52,303 nucleotides of DNA from a bacterium (lineage in GTDB: Bacteria > Vulcanimicrobiota > Xenobia > Xenobiales > JADMJV01): NCBI GenBank assembly GCA_030149525.1, contig JASBRJ010000165.1:1-52303 (forward strand), read 5' to 3'. Position numbers and translations under genes: made by a program. A model generated the notes under the pieces. The model was not told the origin of the DNA, did no database searches, and worked only from the letters and a program-made list of their open reading frames with translations. This document shows, piece after piece, positions 27,010 to 34,792 of the stretch; positions within the stretch are counted from its first letter, which is position 1, and every line of letters starts with the position of its first letter.

Positions 27010-27381
27010 GTGAAGACTGTTTTGTTGGTGGACGACGAAGACGATATTCGCGAAGTCGCCCAGATGAGCCTCGAAGTGACTGCGGGCTGGAATATCGAGG
27101 GGGCCAATTGTGGGACGGCCGGCATCGAGAAGGCCAAAGAACTTAAGCCGGACGCCATTTTGTTGGATGTTATGATGCCCGATATGGACGGGCCCACAAC
27201 CTTTAAGACCATGCAAGGCATTCCTGAGCTCCAGGGAACGCCTGTCATTCTTATGACAGCCAAAGTCCAGGCTTCGGATATGGAGCACTTCAACGCCATC
27301 GGTGTATCCGGTGTCATCGCGAAGCCCTTTGACCCCATGTCTCTCGCCGAACAGGTGAAAGAGATTCTCAAGTGGGACTGA
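27010..27381 (+). CDS. CheY-like single-domain response regulator
   Basis: 123 residues, one receiver domain and no output domain. Acidic pocket VDDEDD near the N-terminus, phosphoacceptor Asp in LLDVMMPDMDG, conserved Thr in MTAK, and Lys in AKPFDP. The start is GTG with AGGAG 7 bases upstream. Single receivers act by binding partners or as phosphate relays. A lone sensor kinase lies at 19943-21169, but pairing is only a possibility. A bidirectional terminator follows. Confidence 0.92.
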   Translation: MKTVLLVDDEDDIREVAQMSLEVTAGWNIEGANCGTAGIEKAKELKPDAILLDVMMPDMDGPTTFKTMQGIPELQGTPVILMTAKVQASDMEHFNAIGVSGVIAKPFDPMSLAEQVKEILKWD

Positions 27382-27407
27382 CCCTGTTTCCGCCGAGCAC
27401 TCGAATC

Positions 27408-27440
27408 AAAAAAGCCCTCGAGAAACCTCGAGGGCTTTTT
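27408..27440. terminator. Bidirectional intrinsic terminator
   Basis: Perfect 9-bp stem 27414-27422 (GCCCTCGAG) with 27427-27435, loop AAAC. Five T follow on the plus strand and six T on the minus strand. It separates the convergent response regulator and GT2 genes. Confidence 0.92.
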
Positions 27441-27471
27441 CATTATCCGGTATGAAACCCGGACTTCGGCG

Positions 27472-28275
27472 CTAACCGGCCACGCGCTCGCTACGACCTT
27501 CGGAGTCAACCGATACCGAGGCAGGCGTTTCTACAGGGCCTGGTCCACGAACCGCTACCGGCCGACGGACGGCGATGGGGCGTTTGAGGACAACCCACTT
27601 GAACCAGAACTTCATCATATCCCGGAAGGTGCGTACGACGTGCTTCAAGCCGCCGCCCTTGGCGGTACCCTTGAGGCGGGGGTGGAATTTCACTTCCACC
27701 TCGCCGATGCTGTACCCCAGATAGTGAGCTTTGATAAGAAGTTCGGGAGAAACGAAAGAGGAACGACCCTCAATCTGAATCTGCTCGAACAGGGACCGGC
27801 GATGGAACTGCACGGTCTGGTAAGCTTTCAATTTGAGCGGGAAGAGAGTTCTGATCAGAGTCAGATTACCCAGCGTGAGCAGCTTCTGGTAGGGGTTGTT
27901 GGCGCTCAAGTCGGAACGGTATCCGCTAATGGAGTCGTATTGCTCCAGGTGGGGAACGATCCACTCCAGGTCTTCGGTGTTGAAGAAGGCGTCAACGGTG
28001 TTGTTGAAAACCACTTCTTTGGTAGCGTGCTGGAAGCCAACTTCAACGTTGGCGCCGTTTCCGAGGTTTCTACCTAAGCTTATGATATTGATTTGAGGGT
28101 ATTTATTGGCCCAGGCCTGAGCATATTCCACAGTTTTATCGGTGGACCCGTCGTCCACAAAGACGATTTCCCAGTCGTTGGTAACGGCGCTTAGATCGCG
28201 AATCGACTTCTCGAGGAACTCGTCTACCAGCTCATCCTCATTGAGTGCCGGTACGACCATTGATAGTGATAACAT
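27472..28275 (-). CDS. Glycosyltransferase family 2
   Basis: 267 residues with a GT-A fold: MVVPALNEDELVDEFL at the start, the FVDDGSTDKT motif, and LGRNLGNGANVEVGF, which resemble dolichyl/polyprenyl-phosphate sugar transferases. The usual DADLQ at the metal site is replaced around NNTVDAFFNTEDLEWI. Position 180 onwards (GEVEVKFHPRLKGTAKGGG) fits the catalytic C-terminal segment. A basic, proline-rich tail of about 40 residues follows, with repeats such as RRPVAVRGP. No transmembrane helix is found. A strong GGAGG precedes the ATG. It ends at the shared terminator. Confidence 0.85.
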   Translation of the reverse strand: MLSLSMVVPALNEDELVDEFLEKSIRDLSAVTNDWEIVFVDDGSTDKTVEYAQAWANKYPQINIISLGRNLGNGANVEVGFQHATKEVVFNNTVDAFFNTEDLEWIVPHLEQYDSISGYRSDLSANNPYQKLLTLGNLTLIRTLFPLKLKAYQTVQFHRRSLFEQIQIEGRSSFVSPELLIKAHYLGYSIGEVEVKFHPRLKGTAKGGGLKHVVRTFRDMMKFWFKWVVLKRPIAVRRPVAVRGPGPVETPASVSVDSEGRSERVAG

Positions 28276-28333
28276 ATTTCCTCCGTGCCTCGGGCCAATT
28301 TCCCCGAGTCAAGATACCGCATTTTACACAAAT

Positions 28334-29407
28334 TCAAGACGAATGCAAATCCGGGAGTGTAACACTTTTTTCAATTCGCTCGAGCTGCTCCCTGGTTAAG
28401 AAGCCAAGTTCTTCCAGAGCAGAAGCCAATTGGGCATAGTCGGAGTAGCTCCGGATGAGAGAATGATTGGGATCTGAGCCCGGTTGGCCTGGAGCGAGGC
28501 GATGAATGAAGGCTCTCCTGATGACGGGGGATTTCTTCTTTCTTAAGAGAGTCTCGGCCATGGCAAGGTCGCCCTGACCGGAATCGCCCAGAAAGATAAA
28601 TTGATGTTCGGGGTAGAGTTCTGCGTAGCTTGTGAGGGTGCGAGCTTTTTGGTCGGCCATTCGCTGATGGCCGAAAAGTCCGCCCACCCGCCCGCTCAAG
28701 ACGGTGCACCTCTTGATACCGAAGCGTTGAAGTTGGGTGTGGGTCAGTCGTTCAAACACCGAAGCCACCAGTTCCGGTCGCGCGGTCAAGAACACGGGAG
28801 GAGCCTGAGATAAAGCCGCGAGGACCTCCAGGGCCCCCGGATAGATGGTGCCTTTGGGGTAGCGGTTGTCGTTCAGCGAAGAGAAGAGAGTGTCGTCAAT
28901 ATCGCTCACCACCCTTAGAGTTTGGGGAACGCCCTGGGTTGACTTTTGAAAGTGCTGGACAATGTCGAAGCGAACATCGGCCGAGCTTATGAGATAGGTC
29001 AGGATGTGGAGAAGATCCCGACCGTCGGTGGCGCAATCCACCAGTAACTTGAGTTCCGTCAGTTGCTCTCCGGTCTCGGAGAGGAAAATCTCTCGAATGG
29101 CTTGCTCGGATTGGAGTTCCATAGTCACGGAGGCCAGGGCTCGGACCAACGACGCTTTCGCTGCTACGGTGAGCCGAGAAGCTTTGGGGAGGATTCTCAA
29201 GAATTCTTTGCGCGACTTGGGACCCCAGCGGCGGTCATCTAAAGCTTGAATGAGTCGGAAGAGATCGATGGTGTTCAGAACGCCGGAGAGACCTTCCTCG
29301 CAGAGCGGGCGCAAGAGAGAGAGTAGTCTTTCTTCCTCCTTGGAACCGGTTCGACGGCTCAGAATGCTCTGACTTTCGCTCAGGCTGTCGGTAAAGTCAA
29401 TGGCCAT
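28334..29407 (-). CDS. App1-like phosphatidate phosphatase domain protein (DUF2183)
   Basis: 357 residues. The C-terminal half carries HAD-type motifs: VVSDIDDTLFSS with the nucleophile Asp, FLTARPE, and IFLGDSGQGDLAMAE. This is the App1/DUF2183 catalytic domain, which in yeast is a Mg-dependent phosphatidate phosphatase. The N-terminal 150 residues are helical, without a known motif. No membrane segment is seen. The substrate in bacteria is unknown. Divergent from the small membrane protein gene with a 71-base gap. Moderately certain domain, uncertain role. Confidence 0.83.
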   Translation of the reverse strand: MAIDFTDSLSESQSILSRRTGSKEEERLLSLLRPLCEEGLSGVLNTIDLFRLIQALDDRRWGPKSRKEFLRILPKASRLTVAAKASLVRALASVTMELQSEQAIREIFLSETGEQLTELKLLVDCATDGRDLLHILTYLISSADVRFDIVQHFQKSTQGVPQTLRVVSDIDDTLFSSLNDNRYPKGTIYPGALEVLAALSQAPPVFLTARPELVASVFERLTHTQLQRFGIKRCTVLSGRVGGLFGHQRMADQKARTLTSYAELYPEHQFIFLGDSGQGDLAMAETLLRKKKSPVIRRAFIHRLAPGQPGSDPNHSLIRSYSDYAQLASALEELGFLTREQLERIEKSVTLPDLHSS

Positions 29408-29478
29408 GCGTTGTGGGTTAAGGGTCGCACTTTGGCTCTCCTCCAGGGATGCGGGCCTCGGTAGGGAAAATTTGCTTT

Positions 29479-29859
29479 ATGGACGGCGACGATCTCCCGG
29501 CGGCTATAAAGAAGAAGCCCTCACCTATAGCGGTTCTTCTGGTTTCCCTTTTCGGCTATCCCGGGGTGGGTCATCTGATGGTGGGCGCTCGAAGGCTCGG
29601 GGTGGCCATCATTGTTGTCTTCACGGCCCTGACCGTGGGAGTTCTCTACGAAATCTGGGCGCTTGTGACTCCCATTCTGGCTCTTTATTCTGAAGGGGTG
29701 CTGCTGGACCGTCTCGGAACCGAGGGGTTGTCGGCTCTCCCCATGCCGGAGTGGTGGCGAATAGGCCTCTGGCTTCTGGGAAGCGGCATTGTCTGGTTGG
29801 GCTCAGGGGTTCACTCCTACCAGCTGGCGGGGGCTTCTCAGAACGCCCCCGAGCAGTAG
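29479..29859 (+). CDS. Small membrane protein, hypothetical
   Basis: About 126 residues with two or three hydrophobic segments: 12-30 (PIAVLLVSLFGYPGVGHLMVG), 37-61, and near 96-113. The first, containing a GYPGVGHL turn, resembles the TM2/DUF5683 type of hairpin, but the family is not certain. The N-terminus is charged and cytoplasmic. The ATG at 29479 has AGGGAAAA about 11 bases before; an ATG at 29449 has no ribosome site. No function can be given. Confidence 0.65.
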   Translation: MDGDDLPAAIKKKPSPIAVLLVSLFGYPGVGHLMVGARRLGVAIIVVFTALTVGVLYEIWALVTPILALYSEGVLLDRLGTEGLSALPMPEWWRIGLWLLGSGIVWLGSGVHSYQLAGASQNAPEQ

Positions 29860-29868
29860 CGAACTACT

Positions 29869-29901
29869 ACTCGGAGACTGTTGTAAACTCGGGCTCCGAG
29901 T
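29869..29901. terminator. Possible hairpin between convergent genes
   Basis: An 8-bp inverted repeat (29869-29876 ACTCGGAG with 29894-29901 CTCCGAGT), loop 17 bases, lies between the stops at 29859 and 29907. It has no T-run, so it is a weak terminator candidate. Confidence 0.3.
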
Positions 29902-29906
29902 CTAGA

Positions 29907-30905
29907 CTAGAACGAGAACTGCCATCCTCCGGTGAGGACGTACTTGGTCTTCAGTTGAAACCCATCAAGTGATTGAGCGATGGGGAGACCACCCTCAATG
30001 GCTAGGCGATGACCGTCGCCAAAGTTGGCGTTGAGGCCCACGAGAAGATCCAGTCGAGAGCCCGCTCTGAGATCGGGATCGGCGGTGGGGATTATTCGTG
30101 GGTTGAGGCGTGCGTCGGAACCGGAGATGTTACCCCAGGTGGTCCCGTTGAGACGCAAGGACGTGCTGATCTTATCGTTCCACTTCCTAGCGCCCCAAAC
30201 GCTGAGATCACCGACGCTGCCCAACTTGTATCCGTTGCGATTTTCTCCCAGACGAAGCGTTCCCATGGCCTGAGCGCCCCAGGACCAGTTGTCGCTGAAG
30301 CCTGAGTAAGTCATGCCGGGCATGAGGTCGAGAGTTCCTGAGCCCAGTTGCATGGGGTAGGGGAGAAGTGAATTGGGACCCATGGGGGTGGCATCCCGCG
30401 CGTCGATGGTTCCTGTGGGTAGCGAGAATCCCGCATTGAAGTGCAAGCGATGATTCTCATTGCTCCATAGTTTCACAAGAGCCGAAAGTTTCACGTCTCC
30501 AATTCCGTTGGCGTTGGTTGTGAAGGAGCGACCTGTACGAGTGAGGTGCTTCATGGATTTGTTCATGAAGGGGAGCATCACCATGGCCGTCACGTTGTCG
30601 TTCGGGGCGTACATGAGGCCCAGCATATGGCCCGTCATGGTCATCTCCGTAGGGCTCACCATGAAGTTGCTCAAGACCTGTTGGGTGCTCACACTGTCGG
30701 AGCCGTTCAGATTGCCGTCCATCTGCATCAGCTTGAAACGATAGGAAACCATCCATTCGCCTTCTTTGTGGATATGATCTCCCATAACACCGATAGGAGC
30801 GTGGCTGTCCGGACGTGCCGAGTTCGGGGAGTCCGGTGTGTCCTGGTCGGCGCCGACTTGGCCGACCAAAAGGAATAGACATAGAAATAGCGCTTTGATT
30901 CGCAT
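29907..30905 (-). CDS. Outer-membrane beta-barrel transporter-like protein, Met/His-rich
   Basis: 332 residues with a signal peptide (MRIKALFLCLFLLVGQVGA). Mature residues contain APIGVMGDHIHKEGEWMVSYR and many Met and His (FMVSPTEMTMTGHMLGLMY). Alternating hydrophobic strands fill the rest, and the chain ends GGWQFSF, with a C-terminal Phe as recognised by the BAM complex. It resembles the phenol-degradation/MetA-type porins that are often found with copper or organic pollutant genes. A GGAGG ribosome site precedes the ATG. It follows the Cys-rich secreted gene by 40 bases on the same strand. Metal transport is an inference from composition. Confidence 0.75.
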   Translation of the reverse strand: MRIKALFLCLFLLVGQVGADQDTPDSPNSARPDSHAPIGVMGDHIHKEGEWMVSYRFKLMQMDGNLNGSDSVSTQQVLSNFMVSPTEMTMTGHMLGLMYAPNDNVTAMVMLPFMNKSMKHLTRTGRSFTTNANGIGDVKLSALVKLWSNENHRLHFNAGFSLPTGTIDARDATPMGPNSLLPYPMQLGSGTLDLMPGMTYSGFSDNWSWGAQAMGTLRLGENRNGYKLGSVGDLSVWGARKWNDKISTSLRLNGTTWGNISGSDARLNPRIIPTADPDLRAGSRLDLLVGLNANFGDGHRLAIEGGLPIAQSLDGFQLKTKYVLTGGWQFSF

Positions 30906-30945
30906 GATATTACCTCCAAAATTTGAACGAGATTTTATGTGGGAT

Positions 30946-31326
30946 CTAGCGTTCGGGAGGTGGTGGGAGAGGGGCGTCAGGAAGGCGAGGCGTCAGGTGG
31001 CTCACCAAAGCGTGGTAAGAGATGCCGGCGTTTCTCCGCCCTGAGCGCTTGGAGGAGAAGGTTGAGAGGAGCCGCTCAAGTTGGGGAGAGAGCATCTGCT
31101 CGGAAGTTCTCCAACTGGTTTCAGCTCCACCACAGATGAGGCTACTACAGCGACAAACGGTTTCACTGCAGCACGAGTGGCCGGCCGTCAGGCGACATTC
31201 TCTCATCTGCTTGATAACTCTCAACGGGGGCTGACCGCCTCCGCAAAACTCGTCGGCTACCGGAACGTCGGCGGATGCCGAGCCGGTGAGCAGCGCGAAG
31301 AGAAGTATCAACCAAAGCGGCCTCAT
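30946..31326 (-). CDS. Secreted Cys-rich protein, hypothetical
   Basis: 126 residues. Residues 1-19 (MRPLWLILLFALLTGSASA) are a clear signal peptide. The mature part has seven Cys in a short stretch, including HSCCSETVCRCSSLICGG. The end is proline-rich (LPDAPLPPPPER). No known family is recognised. The Cys pattern could bind a metal or form disulfides. It sits 40 bases upstream of the Met/His-rich barrel and downstream of the ALDH terminator, so a two-gene envelope operon is likely. The ATG has no strong ribosome site; upstream codons in the same frame would put charged residues in front of the signal peptide. Confidence 0.65.
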   Translation of the reverse strand: MRPLWLILLFALLTGSASADVPVADEFCGGGQPPLRVIKQMRECRLTAGHSCCSETVCRCSSLICGGAETSWRTSEQMLSPQLERLLSTFSSKRSGRRNAGISYHALVSHLTPRLPDAPLPPPPER

Positions 31327-31371
31327 CAGGGCTAAAACACTGCTCTTTTCGGAGCAAACTTCCTTGTCTTC

Positions 31372-31396
31372 AAAAAAAAACGCCTTACGGCGTTTT
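31372..31396 (-). terminator. Intrinsic terminator after the aldehyde dehydrogenase gene
   Basis: On the minus strand a 6-bp stem (AACGCC/GGCGTT, 31379-31384 with 31389-31394, loop of 4) is followed by at least seven T (A-run 31372-31378). It lies 24 bases past the ALDH stop. Confidence 0.85.
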
Positions 31397-31419
31397 CTCG
31401 AAATCACGCGGATTCTGCG

Positions 31420-32937
31420 CTAGTACAGGTTTCCTTCTCGCTTCTGACCCGTGTAGTCGATGTACACAGTTTTTAGCTCCGTGAAGAACTCAACGCCCTC
31501 GGTGCCCATTTCTCGTGCCCCCACGCCGGTAGCCTTCACTCCACCGAAGGGGAGTTGAGCCTCGCCACCCATGGTGGGAGAGTTCACGTGAGTGATGCCG
31601 GTTTCAATAAGGTCGAGGAAGCGGAAGACCAGATCCGTGTTCTTGGTATAGACCGAAGAAGACAGTCCGTAGGCCACATTGTTGGCTGCCTTGATCGCTT
31701 CTTCAAAATCCTTCACACGAATGACCGCAAGAACCGGTCCAAACAGCTCTTCCTGGGCCAAGAAGCTGTCGGGATCAACATGATCGAAGATAGTCGGGGG
31801 AAAGAACGTACCTTTGTCCAGAGGAGGTGTCATGGCTCTCTCTCCTCCCAGAAGAAGTTGGCCGCAGCGACTGTCGGCCTTGGCCTTTTCCACCCCTTCC
31901 ACCACAGACTGCATCTGACCATCGTCGACGATAGGACCCATATCGGTGTCGGCGTCCATCCCGTTCCCGATTCTAATGGTTTTGGCTCGAGCTACTAATT
32001 TCTTCACAAACTCGTCGGCGATAGCCTCGGTAACGATGGCTCTCGAGGTCGCTGTGCAGCGTTGACCTGTGCTGCCGAAGGCGCCCTGCGCGGTGGCTTC
32101 TACGGCAAGATCGACATCAGCGTCGTCTAGGACGACAATGGGGTTTTTGCCGCCCATCTCGCACTGAACCTTGATGCCTCGGGCCGCTCCGTCCTGATAG
32201 AGTTTTTGCCCAACGGGATTGCTACCGGTGAAAGAAAGCGCCATCACCTTGGGGTGGTGAACGATGGTTTCACCAACCGAAGAGCCGCGGCCGATGGTCA
32301 GCTGAAGAACTCCAGGAGGTAATCCGGCGTCGTTCAGCATCTCCGCTAACATGCAAGCGGTTTTCGTGGTGTTGGTAGCCGGTTTAAAAACGGCCGTATT
32401 ACCGGCGATAAGCGCCGGCAGCATCTTCCACACGGGAATTGCTACCGGGAAGTTCCACGGAGTGATGAGACCCACCACTCCAAGAGGTTGTCTGACCGTG
32501 TAAGCCAGGGTGTTCTCCATCTCAGACGGGATGGTTCGCCCACCGAACCGACGGCCTTCGCCCACCATAAACTCTACGATATTTATGGCTTTTTGGACTT
32601 CTCCGAGAGCCTCGGGATACCGCTTGCCTTCCTCTTCGGTCAACGCTCTTGCAAGTTCTTCTTTGCGCTCTTCCAAGATGAGTTGGAACTTGGCAAAAAT
32701 CTTGGCCCTTTTTGGTGCGGGTACCATTCGCCAGCTCTCAAAAGCTTTCAGCGCGCCCTGGATGGCTGCTTCGCACTGCTCGGCGGTCATAAGGTAGGTC
32801 TTTCCGACAACGCTACCGTCGGCAGGGTTGATATTGTCTATCGACTGGGCGCCGTCGATGTCGACAAATTTTCCGTCGACGAACGACATGAACTGATTTG
32901 TGATCTTACTTGCAGATTTTGCGGGTGTTTCCAACAT
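31420..32937 (-). CDS. Aldehyde dehydrogenase, possibly 2,5-dioxovalerate dehydrogenase type
   Basis: 505 residues. The NAD(P)-binding segment has ITPWNFPVAIPVWKMLPAL and FKPATNT, and LSFTGSNPVGQKL. The active-site Cys lies in FGSTGQRCTATSRAIV, and the Glu in CEMGGKNPIVVL. The GQRCTATSR pattern is typical of alpha-ketoglutaric semialdehyde (2,5-dioxovalerate) dehydrogenases and relatives of YcbD, but other substrates are possible. The ATG at 32937 has AGAGGAAA 6 bases upstream; 34 extra in-frame codons upstream have no family match. No sugar-acid genes are adjacent. Divergent from the LCP gene. Confidence 0.88.
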   Translation of the reverse strand: MLETPAKSASKITNQFMSFVDGKFVDIDGAQSIDNINPADGSVVGKTYLMTAEQCEAAIQGALKAFESWRMVPAPKRAKIFAKFQLILEERKEELARALTEEEGKRYPEALGEVQKAINIVEFMVGEGRRFGGRTIPSEMENTLAYTVRQPLGVVGLITPWNFPVAIPVWKMLPALIAGNTAVFKPATNTTKTACMLAEMLNDAGLPPGVLQLTIGRGSSVGETIVHHPKVMALSFTGSNPVGQKLYQDGAARGIKVQCEMGGKNPIVVLDDADVDLAVEATAQGAFGSTGQRCTATSRAIVTEAIADEFVKKLVARAKTIRIGNGMDADTDMGPIVDDGQMQSVVEGVEKAKADSRCGQLLLGGERAMTPPLDKGTFFPPTIFDHVDPDSFLAQEELFGPVLAVIRVKDFEEAIKAANNVAYGLSSSVYTKNTDLVFRFLDLIETGITHVNSPTMGGEAQLPFGGVKATGVGAREMGTEGVEFFTELKTVYIDYTGQKREGNLY

Positions 32938-33087
32938 AAACTTTCCTCTTCGGATGGTCCGACGCGCTTTCGCTCTTGACAGGTCGGCTCCTTTGAGTTC
33001 TCTTCGGTTCACAGGAAAGTTGTGACCGGTCACGGACAACTCTTTTTGACAAAAGTGGTTGGATTGGGTGCGCGATCGAACGGTTTG

Positions 33088-34302
33088 ATGAGAAAATGGA
33101 TTAAAAGGTTTCTTTTCGGCTTAGCCATGCTGGTGGTCTGTTTGGCTCTGGCTGTTCTTTTTTTGCCGGCTAGAGTTTCTCCCATCCCCGAACTAACAGC
33201 CCTGGTCCGCCCCGGCCAAACCGCCTTCGGGAACAAAAAGAGCCTGAATATCCTCTTGCTGGGGGTGGATTACAACTACGACAGTAAGGCCCAAAGGTAC
33301 ACCAAAGGCGCCCGCAGCGACACCATTCTCCTTCTGCGGGTGGAGCCATTGGGCAAGTCTCTGTCTATGATGAGTCTCCCCCGAGATCTCTATGTCGCTA
33401 TCGGAAAGAACGCCCTCTACGGTCATGAGCGAATCAACGCTGCGTTTTCCTATGGCGGAGTCCAACTGGCGAGGGAAACTGTGGAACAGGTGACCGGGCT
33501 CAAGATAGACCATCATGTTGTGGTGAAGTCGGATGTGGTGGCCGATCTGGTGGACGCCATCGGGGGCGTTCCCATCCATGTCGATAAGCAGATGGATTGG
33601 GACGACAACTGGGCCGGACTACATATTCATCTCAAGCCGGGAGACCAGGTGCTCTCGGGTACGGACGCTGTGGGGTACTGCCGTTTTCGCCGCGACGAAG
33701 AGGGCGACTTCGGACGCATACGCCGGCAGCAAAAATTCTTGGGAGCCCTCCTCAAAGAACTCAAGAAGAAAGAGCATTGGCTTTCCTACAGGAAACTCGC
33801 CGACATCGTGGCCGCTAAGATGCAGACCGACTTGAGCAATCAGCAAATTCTGGGATTGGCAAAGCTTTATCGCCGTTTCCCTCTGGATAATATGGTCAAG
33901 GGTCGCCCCGAGGTGGAGGATTACTTTGCTAACGGCGCGGCTCTTCTGATTCTCGCCCCGGGAGAGCCTCAGGCTACGATTCGTAAACTTTTCCCGCCTC
34001 TGCCGGATCCTGAGGTGGCCGACATCGCCGTTCTCATAAAGACTCCCAAGAGCTTGTTGGGCCACGCACGCGGAATTGCCGACAGGTTGAGGAGTCGCGG
34101 CTTTGGGCCTATCAGAACTCGAGTGCAAAAGAGCGTCGGGGATAACGAGCCGAATTCCGTCACATTCTACTCTTCGAACGATAAGGCGACACAGGCCGTG
34201 CGGGATACTTTCCCTCAAATAAAGGTTGTTAAAAAAGAAAACAAGGGCCGCTCGAAGCTGACCCTTGTTCTTCGTAAACCGCTTATGTTGAGCGGTGAGT
34301 GA
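33088..34302 (+). CDS. LytR-CpsA-Psr (LCP) family protein
   Basis: 404 residues. A basic start (MRKWIKRFLFGLAM) and one membrane helix (about 8-28) anchor it to the inner membrane. The extracytoplasmic LCP domain shows NILLLGVDYN, GARSDTILLLRV, SLPRDLYVAI, GHERINAAF, and RFRRDEEGDFGRIRRQQKFL, the conserved Asp and Arg residues for pyrophosphate-lipid binding. A LytR_C-like domain ends it. Such enzymes transfer polyprenyl-linked glycans to peptidoglycan. The ATG has no strong ribosome site; a frame continues upstream. Its stop directly abuts the stop of the next, convergent gene. Confidence 0.9.
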   Translation: MRKWIKRFLFGLAMLVVCLALAVLFLPARVSPIPELTALVRPGQTAFGNKKSLNILLLGVDYNYDSKAQRYTKGARSDTILLLRVEPLGKSLSMMSLPRDLYVAIGKNALYGHERINAAFSYGGVQLARETVEQVTGLKIDHHVVVKSDVVADLVDAIGGVPIHVDKQMDWDDNWAGLHIHLKPGDQVLSGTDAVGYCRFRRDEEGDFGRIRRQQKFLGALLKELKKKEHWLSYRKLADIVAAKMQTDLSNQQILGLAKLYRRFPLDNMVKGRPEVEDYFANGAALLILAPGEPQATIRKLFPPLPDPEVADIAVLIKTPKSLLGHARGIADRLRSRGFGPIRTRVQKSVGDNEPNSVTFYSSNDKATQAVRDTFPQIKVVKKENKGRSKLTLVLRKPLMLSGE

Positions 34303-34737
34303 CTATTTCACTCGCACGAGAATGTGGCGTCCGGGGCGCCGTTCCCCATCCAGGTAAGCGTATCCCTCATACCGGCCTTCATCCACCTTCTTGAGCTGGA
34401 ACCAGGCCACACCGAAGTGGTGCCAGTCGGAATGGAAACCCCAATTTTCACCGTCGTAGGTGTGAGCGAAGGTTCGAAAATCACTCTGAGGGAAGGTCAC
34501 CGGCGAGACGTCGTTGGCCTCGACCCGATAGTCTCCGTTGTCTTCTACGAAGGTGAAGGTTGCTAGATAGATCGGTTTCCCGTCGTCCATGACGAACTGT
34601 TGCCAGGTTCCGGCCGGGGACTCTAAGGTCGCACTCGCTTGAGAGGGGGCGAAAGCGTCGGTAGCCAGTTGGTAACTGCCCAGAGAGACGAAGAGAAACA
34701 GAAGGGACATTACGAGAGGTCGAAATTTTTGGCTCAT
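34303..34737 (-). CDS. Hypothetical secreted protein, 144 residues
   Basis: A hydrophobic segment at residues 8-27 (PLVMSLLFLFVSLGSYQLA) ending near DAFA is a signal peptide or anchor. The rest is a compact beta-rich domain with many aromatic residues (GTWQQFVMDDGKPIYLAT, GFHSDWHHFGVAWFQL) ending in a basic tail. No family is recognised. No Shine-Dalgarno precedes the ATG, but a promoter ends just 6 bases before it, so the message may be leaderless. The open frame continues upstream without support. Confidence 0.65.
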   Translation of the reverse strand: MSQKFRPLVMSLLFLFVSLGSYQLATDAFAPSQASATLESPAGTWQQFVMDDGKPIYLATFTFVEDNGDYRVEANDVSPVTFPQSDFRTFAHTYDGENWGFHSDWHHFGVAWFQLKKVDEGRYEGYAYLDGERRPGRHILVRVK

Positions 34738-34743
34738 AACATA

Positions 34744-34772
34744 AGTATAGAGCCTTTTCCGGAAGACCTCAA
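34744..34772 (-). promoter_or_regulatory. Sigma-70-like promoter, possible leaderless start
   Basis: Minus-strand TTGAGG (34767-34772), 17-base spacer, TATACT (34744-34749). Six bases separate the -10 box from the ATG of the 34303-34737 gene, so +1 would fall on or next to the A of ATG. Confidence 0.6.
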
Positions 34773-34792
34773 CCGCTTTGCTCGGGGAACTT

